Assembly (NCBI RefSeq): GCF_040954835.1
Contig: NC_090704.1
Location: forward strand, 35,406,979-35,470,978
Source of the DNA: Lepisosteus oculatus
Taxonomy: Eukaryota > Chordata > Actinopteri > Semionotiformes > Lepisosteidae
DNA length: 64,000 nucleotides
Reading direction: 5' to 3'
In this document: positions 26,201 through 38,200 of the stretch, piece by piece
How the letters are laid out: every line of letters starts with the position of its first letter
How positions within the stretch are numbered: the first letter of the stretch is position 1
The notes under the pieces: generated by a model
What the model was told of the DNA's origin: nothing
Databases searched by the model: none
Seen by the model: only the letters and a program-made list of their open reading frames with translations
Position numbers and translations under genes: made by a program

Positions 26201-29200
26201 TCCACCTCCTCTGGCTGAGACCGAGGAAAAGAAGGGGCTTAGACAGTCAGCCTGATCTTTTATGCAGAGTAAAATACTTATAGCAGCACATAAAAAGGCC
26301 TATAGTTTAAAATGTTCTTTAAATGTTAAAACTAATTGCACAATGCTATTAATTATTGGAATTCATTAAAACTTGCAAATATATTCTGTTGAGAAACTGT
26401 GACGATTTTCATTTGACATCCTCCCTTGTTTTACTAATGCAATAGCCTATCAAAGGCTCACAGCTATGTGTCTTGTAAGGAAATAAAGTAATACAAAGCT
26501 ATTTTATTTCCCTATTAAATAACTGATATAAATACAATATTTAATTTAAGATCAGTTATTACTTTAAGGGGAATCTTTAGGCAGACTACAAAATTTGTCT
26601 GGATTCAAAGTTGGTTTTAACTAATTCTGGAAACATTTAGTTTTATTACGGCATTTTGTGCCTGGCAAAAATGTAAACATCAAATACTCTGGGCAAGCAT
26701 ACAGAGTATTTCATACGTTCACTCAAACCACCTCATCCAATTCAGGGTTGTGGTGGAGTCAGAGATTATTTCAGCAAGCAATGGGTGCAAGGTGGGATAG
26801 AACTTGGATGGAAAGCCAGTCCATCGCAGGGCACACACACAGACACACATACACTCACACAAGGGCCACATTTCCCAGAAGCCAATTAACCTACAGCGAT
26901 GTGAAAAAGAAAGTACACCCTCTTAAGATTCTCTGGTTTTACATATTAAGACATACCTGACCTTCACCTAATCCTCACCAAGTCCAAACAGTACATAAAT
27001 CAAACCTCCTGTGAGAAATAGCACACACAGATTCGATCATTTCACAGAGTGCTTACAGTCAACCCATAATTCCCGATTCCAGAACAAGAGCTGTTAAGGA
27101 GCCTACCTGGTGGCGTAGTATCGGGGCCGGCTGGGCCTCCTCCTCCGCCTGGATAAAGTGGGCGATGTGCTGCAGGCGGGTGTAGCGCCGGCTGGGAAAG
27201 GTGAGCGTGTGGCTGCCCCCACAGCTCCGAGACACAGCCAGGTAGCCGTAGTCGGAGAGCTCCGGGATCCGCTCGCTTTGGGACAGACAAGAAACAGGTT
27301 CCCACACTGACCTCTCAGGACCTAAATCCTACACCTAGGCCCACTCTTACATCTGTCCATCCATCCATTTTCTAACCACTTTATCCCATACAGGGCTGTG
27401 CGGGAGCCAGAGCCTATCCCAGCAAGCAACGGGTGCAAGGCAGGATACACCCTGGATGGGACGCCAGTCTATCGCAGGGTACGCACAGACACGAACACTC
27501 TCTCACTCACACCACAGCCAATTATGCCAGAAGCCAATTAACCTACCTGTATGGCTTTGGACTGTGGGAGGAAAGCCATGCAACACAGAGAGAACATACA
27601 AACTGCACACAAATAGCCACCAGGAATATGGTGTTCCTGTGCTGTGAGGCAGCAATGCTAACCACTGTGCCACCATGCCACCACTACTGTTATGTATGGT
27701 TACGTAAAAAACAGTGAAGTAGTTCGTTCATCACCCCGATCTGCTGTTTGCCAGTGGTGTACTCACATCTTCTAGAACACAAAAACTTCTTGAGAACCAC
27801 TGTATGATAAGCACTATCTATGGGTGGAACCACAACCATTAAGAAAAATAAACAATATGGCGAAGGGTTTTACACCATCTCATTTGTGACTGATTTCCTA
27901 GGAACAAAAAAAACACTAATTCAAGATCAAATAAGCATCTTCCTGTAATCTTAGCCATGAAACTCATCAGATGGAAAGTACTCTTTTCAGTTGTCAGCAT
28001 CATTGTAATGTCTCCTTCGGTTTGAGCTGTCACTGGCAATAGACATTATGCACAGTAACAAGCAATTAATCTGCTACAATTGTCATTAGGTGGAAGGATG
28101 GAAATTATAATCAAGACTAATTGGATATCAGTGTGGATTACTGTCATTATGTCAAATTACAGCTCATATTTCTACAGAGCCTTGGATGTTTTTGATGCTG
28201 ACATTAATATGTTCTGGATAAGAGATTCATCGGTAAGGTGAGACCACTGGTCTCTCAAACCACAGCATCAGATCAGACCCAGATAGAGAAGCATGTGCGT
28301 TAAGCTTCATAATCTGGTGTATTATTACCACTAAACTAAACTTCAAATGCTTCAAATACATTTGGAGTATAAAACACTGAAATAAACAATGTGCTTGTCC
28401 ACTTTGTGTAATTAAGGGGTAAATGAAGCTCCACTGGGTTTTGGGACCTGTCTTGATCTTACTCACTGCCTGGGGACACTGTCGCTGGCTCTGTGCGGCA
28501 GCCCTGTAGCTGTAGTGCAGCGCATCTGGCTGTGCTCCCTGTAGCCCTGGCTCGACACTCTCTCTGACCCCCTGAACTGGCTCTGGACCCTATCTATCTG
28601 ACGGCACAGCAGGGTGTGGAGCTGCCTCGTGTGAACCATCCTTTTCTCTGACGCTGCCATCTCGAAGTGGATCTGATTGCTCCCTGGCTTCAGGCTAAAC
28701 AAGGAAACCGGGCGTTACAAACGAGCCGTGTGACCCCGTATCCCACAGGGGAGGTCAGGGACAGACAACAGACTCCTGACGTTTAGATGTTGTGCTGGAG
28801 GAGGGTGTTGAACTCCTGGGCCTACCACAACAACTAAAAAGTGATCTAGAGAGATGTGCTGATTTTTTGTAGTTGGTCAAATAATTAGGTCAAAAACTAA
28901 GAACTTAAATAGAATGAATTTCTGAGGATAATATCCGCAGCTTTCCAGGAATAGAGTTGTTACACAACTTCATAAGAAACACTTCTTGTAATTTAAGCCG
29001 ATATATTCCATATTGTCAATCCAAGACAGGACATGCTGAACTTAAATTCATAGGGAGATGCAATTATCAATACAGTTGACCATAAATACACCAGTTCTAG
29101 GTCTGCAATGCAATGCATTTTTGTGCAAGAGCATCACTGTTTAGTTTTGTTTGGTGCAGCAGATAGGCTTGTTCACAACCAAACCACATCTTTCTCGTGG

Positions 29201-32200
29201 TCCTGAGGTGGGCCTTCTTGAGATGAGTATCTGTTTTCTGAGATCGCAAGAGCATGCAACAGATACGATGAGAGAAACTATCCCACTTCATCTCTTCTGC
29301 TTATTCTGAACCACTCACTGGCATCAGTAACACTATTGAAATCTTTAAGTACCTGATACTTTTCTCACATTTTCCACAGAAAGATGACAATCTGCAGCTG
29401 GAGAAGATGGAACTGTTAAGACCTAACAACACTGTACTCTTTTAGAAAAAACAAGACAATTGTTTGTTGACAGTTTTGCATATGTGCTGTGTTATCCACA
29501 GGAAACAGGAAAGACCTTCAAACTGTGTAGAAGAGCTATTCTTTTCAGAAAAAATTTAAAATATGAAAACTGCCACACTCAATGAGTCTTTCTATTCTCA
29601 GAAGCTCTCACATTTGCATGAATGGGAAATACAAGACCATAATTAGATCATTTTAAAGTAGGTTTGGAAACAGAAATATCAACAGGAACAGAAACTATTG
29701 TTTTAATATGTTATGGATTATTATGATACAATCAGCAGAATGCTCTAAAACGTCTAGCGTTTTGAATGAAAATAAGAAGCACTGCAACATTTAGGAGATC
29801 TGATGAACAGCTGGTTAGTTCTGGATGTTGCAAGAACTCACTAATACAATGCAAATCACAAGGTCATTCCCCCTTATACTGAACACAAGCAATAAAACAG
29901 CTCTCTCGACATGACTACGGGTTGTCTCTCCTGGGCCAGCATTAGTAATGTCACATTATTAAAGCACCGCTCTTTTTGGTGTAATCTGATTTCGCCCCAG
30001 TTTTGCAGTGTTTACGGAGAGCCTGCATTCCCCAGTAGCCACAGTCCAGTGAGCCGGGGTGATGCGGCTGCGATCCGTCAAACACGAATCCGGCTGGATC
30101 AGGCGGAGGTGCAGGCCCAGGGGTGGGCGTGTGTCCCAGGGCAGCGAGCAGCTCTCACCTCCGGCAGTGCTGGCGCACCTGCTCCAGCTCATACACGGTG
30201 TAGGGCCGGCTGGACTTGTGCAAGGGCAGGCTGGGCACCGAGGGCATGGTCACGACGTGCCTGTGAACGAAGCCCCGTAGGGCCGCTGGGGGTTACCGCT
30301 GGAACCTGTATGGTGTGTCAGTTGGTCTGTTCTTGCACTGCAGTGTCCAAAGTAGTTCCTGCTTAAGTGTCTTAAATGTTTCAGCTGGAACTGTCGCTTT
30401 GTTATGCATGCAATGTGTATTATTATTATTTTTATTATTATTATTATTATTATTACAGGAATTCATATTGGAAGTTTGTGTGTAAAGGACACCCCCCAAA
30501 AAATTCCACTAATCACGCGTCTTCAAGGTGGAAACATGCCTTTAGACCATGATTTACAGGTATTTATCACACTAACATCCCTTGACTATCCCAGACTGGT
30601 AAGGAAATGTAATACCTCCAATACTGCAATCCCCTGGGTTATTATAGGGGGTTCTGACTTCTTAGCTCATGTAGTTAGGAGGTCTTCCCCCAAAGCATGC
30701 TAAACTAAGACATAGCAATAAATGCCCCTTTATTTCAATAGCATTATTAAGGGTTTCCCTTCCTAATTATTCTTAATAGTAGTACATAAAACTTCCATAA
30801 TGTGGTTAAAAGAAGCTGAGATCTATAACTTCATCATCCATTATGTAGCAGACTTAATGGCCATTGTGCTGCTGGTTTACAAACTGAATAACTTCTATTT
30901 ATTTTCCTTTTATGCTATTTAGTTTTATGTACAGCCTTAGGAAATATAACTATTCAAAATGTCCCAGCCGAGCACGTGAGTACTACTTATTCATCCAGGT
31001 CCAATTGTCAACACAATTCTTGTAGAATAAATACAATTTCATCATCATCAGAACTACTGCCATGAGTATTCATTACCCAGATAGCAATTCCCAGTCCAGA
31101 TGCTTCTTTCTATACCAATATTTTTTTTATATGTTATATAAAATTAATATCACAAATGGCTGAGATATCCCAGACTTAGATCAGGCCTGAACACTGAGCT
31201 GTATTACTTCCTTTCCATTGAAGACCAGGATTTCAATGGTTTAGCTTTGAAAATACTACAGGTTAAATAATCCTTGCACTTACGGTCCAGGAGTCAACAT
31301 GTCCACTGGTCTGTCACAGGAAATACAGTGGAATCGAGCCACAAGCTGCCTGTGAGAGAGAAGAGACGTTTAGCCATCAATATCAAGACAGCAGCTAAGT
31401 GCTTAGCTGGCAGCGGATGCCAAATCATGACTTTTGATTTCTTTTGCGTCTTTGGGTTCTTCTTGGACAGCGTGTTGGATTGGACAGGTTAGGGATGGAG
31501 AGGAGCTCTCGGCCATGGCAGGCCTGCTGCTTCCTTACTTCCTTATACCAGCAGCGTCGTCCAGCTCATACTGGGGGGTGGGCTGCTCCTGCAGCTGTTT
31601 GCGGATTGCCTTCCAGCGGTCCTCCAGCTGCCTTTTCAGAGGCTCCAACTCAATGCGGTCCAGCTGCAGGCACAGAAGATACCAGCACACCAGGACTTAC
31701 ACCATCTTCTCCACAGAGCTACACAATGAGTTTTCATTTTCAACTTGGAGACTTTTATAATAAAGCAGACCAAGATTCTGGCATTGTTCAAAGTTCACTT
31801 CTGATGAGCTCGTCATTCACAGGAAAATGGCAAGCTTTGCTGAATGTCATGAATGTATAATTAGAAGCCACAAGAAGCAAAATGGTCTGAGAGCCCTTTC
31901 AACACTCAGTTTGATTTCTTATGAGTTGACTGTGGTTATTTCTAAAGTTATCCAATGTTTTTATAATCACTGAGCATTCTTTTTTGCATTTTCTAACAAG
32001 CATTGCAGAATTTCTTGACCTTAGCTTCAGACTGACATTGTTGTTTTTTTACACTGTAGTTAAGGCTCGGAAATGGGTCAGGCCAGGCCTGGGATGTCCC
32101 ATTGACTTGCTCTACCTTGCAATCCATCTCAGCAGAGATCTTCTCGATCACCCTCTGCCAGTCCTGCTCCTGCCCAGAGATCTTGTTCAATAACTCCTGG

Positions 32201-35200
32201 AACATGTTGTTCAGCTGTTCGGTCGTGGTGTCAAACTGCAGTCGGCTCACCTTCAACTCCAGGGCCCTCTTGTCTGCTTTCTGTGGGAGAGAACTCGGAT
32301 TAGGCTGACAAGTACTGCCCCCTTAGACCACCTGATGACAGCACAATTAGTGTTGTGGGCTAGTAGGAGCCTTTTGGTGGGTCACTGGACCCCTCTTAGT
32401 TCCAGGTCCTTCCAGGGTCTGGAGATACTTGGGGGTCATCTACTTGGGGAAAAGCTGAAGAAACAGCACTCATGTCTCTATTGTGAAATCAATGTGAGAA
32501 GACTCACAACATCAATGTCCATCTCCACGCGATCTTTGTCAGCTTTCTTTTCTTCTAGAATCTCCATGGACTTGTACAAGTGCTGAAAATGCAACACAAA
32601 AAAGCTTTAATACCTTCTGACTGGAACAACAACAGGCAATAGTTGTGGACAAGAGCTCCGATAAGGACAAATCTCTGTCCGTGTCTGCTAATTCTGACTA
32701 ATATATGCACAAAGACAGAATGAGAAGTCATTAAAGCTGTGTCCTTTTGTATTGTGATTGTCCAAAGACCTAATTAATAGTCATGCCCACAATACACACA
32801 GTGCCCTCCAAATATATCCTGCAATGCTGCAATGCGATTAACAAAAACGGAATAACAGAATGATTTATCTATTGAATAAACACAATTTCCTAATATCCTA
32901 ACAAAATTAAAATTTTATACAGTAATCTTAATAGCATTGCACAGAGCAAAATCATATTTGCCAAAAATAACTTAAGTCCAGAAAACATGAGAATCACATT
33001 TATTCACACCCCTTCAGAGGGGAAATTTATGATCATTCCTCCTTTGGTTTTCCAAATGCCATCCTGAGTTAGAATCACAAATGTGGATAGAGGTCTGGAG
33101 ATTGAAATGGCCGGTCAAGAACATTTATTTGGTATGTTAACCACATTAACTATTGCTTCTTCAATTTGGGATATATGCTTTGGATGATTGTCAAGCTGGA
33201 ATGTCCATTTCAGAGCTTGCGTTTCATTCCAGAAAGCCACATCTTTGTCCAAAATGTCCTGGTCCATATTGAAGTTCATGGTTCCCCATCGTAATAGGGG
33301 TTCCAGGGCATGTGGATGCAAAACTACCCCAAAACAGAGAAGACCCTCAGCCACGTTTCACAATAGGCATGAATGTTTTTTTCAAAATGAGCTTCATCCT
33401 TGTTATGCCAAACATAATGCTGATCCCCATATCTAAAAAGCACAACCTTCATTTCATCTGACTGTACAACATTGTTTCACTTGGCACTCAACTGATGGCT
33501 GGCAAGTTGGAGTCACCTTTTGTTGCGGTTCATTCTCTGCACCTGACTTCAAATGGTAGTTCGGATACTTTCTTTTCGGAAGCTACTGTAGCTGCTTCGA
33601 GCTGCGACTTCTGCTCTTAACGACTACCCTAACTCGGAAGGATGTTCATCTATATAAGGTATTAGTCACTCTTGAGTAATTAACGTTGTGATACAGGCTG
33701 GCCACTGGTGTCCCCAGGAATCGGATCTAGTTTTCAATTAAGACCTAGCTCATGAATGGAATTATACAGTAAGATGGAACAGAAATTTGTGAGGAAGGTT
33801 AGATCTTAATCTTGCACACTTCCGCTCGCCTACGTATACAAGTCTTGCACCTTTCGCAAATCTCTCCCTTGTATCCTCTCCGCCTCCCCCTCTACACCCT
33901 TGCAGCAAACTCCCTGTCAAGCTTCTGACATTCCCTGCGCTAGGCGAGCCTCTCCAAATACTTTATACGCATTTGTCCTTCTCTCGCATTCATTCAAACT
34001 ACTAAAATCATCAAGATTCTTTGGTCATTCTGCATCAATCTAGATTCCCCTTTTCTCACATTTACAGTGTTTCTGTCTTCCAATAACAGATGTAGGAGAT
34101 ACATATAGGCATTTTCACATAGAGGCATTTTCTTATCCAAAGAAAACTCTTTTTTTCTTTTTTAAAGATCAGGACAGTTTGAAGTCTTTCAATGCCTGTT
34201 AACAACACTCTCCCAAGCAAAGATTTAATCCATGGAATTGTAAAGAAAGAGAAAACAGGAAGCCCTTAATATTCCACTGCAGGTTAACTGCCCACCTTGA
34301 AGTAAATGTCCTGTTACTTCTAAATCCACCTGGAGAGTAATTAAGGTGTTATTTCTCACAATTTACACCTCAGTAGCTCCATCAATACAACAACCCCCCC
34401 CCAATCTTGCCAAGTCATAGCCCTGAAGGTGCTAAAATGTGTGGTACATGAATATTACATCTGGTACATGACAAACCAAGAAATGTCTGCCATCATCACA
34501 TCATGTTATAACGTAGAGAATATTACATCAGCAACTGAGGACCATGGAGTTTTGCGTAATGCACCAATGGCAGTTTTGCCTGTTTTGGGATATTTTAAAG
34601 CTTTACTTTTCCCTTTCTTTTTCCTCAAATTGACCCCAGTGACTCCAAGTGCTCATTTGTAGGACTTCCTGTGTGCCTCCGCTCCCCCGACTCACAGCGA
34701 TGTCCTGCTGTTTCTGGCCGTGCTCCTGCAGGAGGTGGCTGGCGGTGCTGCTCAGCTTCTCGCACTCCGCCTGGAGCTGCAGGATGGCGTGCTGCACTTG
34801 AGTTATCACCTCCGAGTTCTGAAAACACAAAGACAGCGTCTCTGCCAGAAACAAAATGAGGCCACGCGTTTGTCTGTGTGCTCATTTTGGTGTGCTGCGT
34901 TCTGACGAAAATGTTCACTAAATCTGTATTACACAAGTGATCTTGTCAGATCTTAGAATGTGAGTAAAGCTAGTGCTGGTCAGAACTGGGATGGGAGTCC
35001 TCCAAGGTAACCCAGGTTGCTGCTGTAAGAATAATACAAATAATAATAATAATTGCTTACACTTATATACTGTGGATAAATGGATGATGTAAGTAATAGT
35101 AACAAGTAATAGGTTTATTCCATGCTGAAAAGAGAAGAGAGAAAACACAACGTTTTGGCTGTGAAGCCTTCTTCACTATGATGACTGGGGGCTCTGTCCT

Positions 35201-38200
35201 GTGGGAGGCATTGTGATTCAGATAAGGTGTTAAATCAGGATCATTAAAGATCTCACATCATTGTTCATAACTGGAAGAGTGTTAACTCAGGTGTTATGGC
35301 TAAATTCCACTCCTGCCTAAAGTTCCCCCTTAACTCAATAGGAGAAGCAGTTTCTTGCTCCCCCACCTCAGCCACTGTGTAGTGGGACTGCAGGCGCGTG
35401 TCACCCAGGTGTGTGCTGCTCCACATCGGTGGGTGAAGCAGCCCCCCTCCTGTGTGTAAAGAGCTTCAGGATCTTTAGCGCTGCAAAGCTCTACATACAT
35501 GCAAGTCGTATGTATTTGCATGTTGACCTGAGATAATACTGTGGTTTTCGAATTAAATCACCTTTTCCTGCTTGCACTTCTGTAAAGGTTTTCGTACAAT
35601 ATTCATTGCCAAAATCTAAAAAAATATTTCAAAGGCTTTCTATGCTGAACTTAAGATAGGGGGGGAAAGTACACAATAGAATTTATACCTAAACTTTTTA
35701 TTTTTCTTATTTTATTTTCAATATGTTTACCTGGCTCAGAGGCCCTGTCCTGACCCTGTCTCCCTGTCTGCTCAGATGACTGCTGACCAGCCCCTGCAGC
35801 TCCTCATAGCGCTGGAACAGCTGGCTGACCTTCCTGCTGACATCCACACAGCAGGAGGGGTAGGTGGTGTCCTCCTTCTCCCCCCGGCTCCCTAGGGACC
35901 TATCCCCCCGTCTGCCCCCCAGCTCCTCTGCGCCCTGGCCCTGCCTCTCTTCCTGCTGGGCCAGGCTCCTCTGCAGTAACGTGGAGGACGAAGAGATCGT
36001 GCTCTCCAGGGTCACTCTCAGCTTGTCTAGCTGTGTGAACATGAATGTGAGCACATTGCACCCGAGCCACCCACACAGCACAGTGTCAAAGCACGGCTAC
36101 CTTTTCAAGAGAAAGTACTGGGCCTTCAGAAATATGCTAGGCAGCATCACAAGTTGCTGTAGCTGTTTAAATAAGCCCGCCTTTCTGCTTTCTTTTCTCA
36201 CTGCTCACATTCTGACAAATACATGAGAGCACTTCTAAACAGAGGGAGATCATTTTGAGTTACAATGCTCATTGTTCACACCCACATGCTTCTTAAAAGA
36301 TAACCTGAAATCAGTTTCAGTTGCACTCCTGTTGCACTTATATGCAGAAATACACTTCATCTCAAATTCCTTTTTATTTATGATGTCATGTTTCTTCTGA
36401 TGAAGGCCAGAAAGTCAGCTTGACTTCAGGGCAGATGTACTATACAGCCAGGAGCACTCACTTCCAAGATGTCAGCTTCCATGCGCTAGACGACAGGGCA
36501 GGTATAGCTGCTGGAGAAACTAATTTCTCTAAATGCTACTGCAATGTAATCTAATGTTTCTCAATAAACTGTTCTGATGGCATGCTCTTCTTCACAAGGT
36601 GGAATTGTGAAAGGTTTGACAAAATCAAAATCTAAAAGCTTGTCTGGACGTGAACAACGAAAGAAACAAACATTCAATGTACTTGACATGTTGTAAGAGC
36701 AGATTTTACAACCTTTAGTTACTCCAGTACATTCACTGTTTTGCACTGGATATTTTTCCAATAACCATAAGCAATTACTATGCTAAATATAGGTTACAGA
36801 AATATAGTCCCATACTGTACGTACATGATTCCTAAATAAGAAAAAGTTTGATTGCAAAGACAGATCAGCAGGGCTCCAAACCTAGTATTGGAGAGTCTTT
36901 TACTCCCATTCAGCTGTAAGTTACTTAATTGAATCAATTATTGGCTAAATTAGTTAATAATTCCTGAAAACGTGGGGATCAGAAAAGGAACAGAGATTCC
37001 TGAGTTAGAGGAATACAGTTACATGACATGGTTCTTCTTAATCTGTTGGACCTGTTCCTGCAGATGTTTGTCTGTCCTGGTGCTGGGCTGTTCTTTTCTC
37101 TCCTTCCTCCCCTGCTTCTCTCTTTTGAGCTCCTCTACCTCTCTCTCTAGGTCCTGCACAGCAGACCTTTGTGGGGCCAAAGGTCAAAGGTCAATGGTTT
37201 TTAGTTTTTCTTTTAGTTTAGAATTAATTTCAATCTGCTCCTCAAGGCCTACAGAAATATCTTTTTCTTTAAATGGCAGAAGACCTTAGATGCTTGCTGG
37301 AAGCAACTCTCTAGCATCTGTACTCTACAACCTTTTGCACTTAAAGGCAGAAAGATGATACTGATGATGTTGTCTGCCTGACGCAAAAGCAGGAAAGTTA
37401 ATTCAACAGACTGGCTGGAGAACCTAGACTACTTAGTCAGATGTCAGGTCTGCTTGGTCCACAAGTTCACTCCTGGGAAAGCTGCAGTTACCTGAGGTAC
37501 AATATCTGAAAACTGATCTCTCCGTCCACAGTCTGCCCCTGCTCTGCCTTCTCTCCTTTCCCGGGTGAAGCTCCAGCCAATGTCTGAAAGAGCTTCTGAA
37601 ACTCCCTCTGCTGCAAGCACAAGAACACCTGTCTCTACTGCCCCCTGCTGACCATGCAAGTAAAAGTGCAGTAACATGCAGCACTGCGCTGGATGTTAGG
37701 GTTCTCAGCTTGCATTATGATCTAGTCTGGAGAGGGCAAAGATGCATTGTATCCAAGGTTCATTATTCCACATATAGAGCACAAGCACCTTACCACCATC
37801 TAGGAATTTATTCCTGCATTTGCAGACCTTTGTATAGTAATGTATGTTACAATATTACTAGTATACTGTAAAATGTAGTTAATGAAATCATATATATATA
37901 TAAAGGAACAAGTAATAGGTTTATTTCATGCTGAAAAAAAGAAGAAAGAGAACACAACGTTTCGGCCGTGGAGCCTTCTTCAGGTGTGAACCTGAAGAAG
38001 GCTCCACGGCCGAAACATTGTGTTCTCTTTCTTCTTTTTTTCAGCATGGAATAAACCTATTACTTGTTCCTTTGCAGCCTACGCATGCTGACGCAGCTAC
38101 CCACCTGAACTATATATATAAAGGTTTTTTATAATGACACCTAACCACAGTAGTAGTCTCTTCCCGAATGCCTATAAAAACACAGAGTTTCTGGTTCAGA

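Noticed and set aside
33540..33850. Searched for a right-hand inverted terminus of the Tc1-type remnant
   Set aside because: No reverse complement of the left terminus (cagtgccctcc) was found, so the element is reported as truncated.
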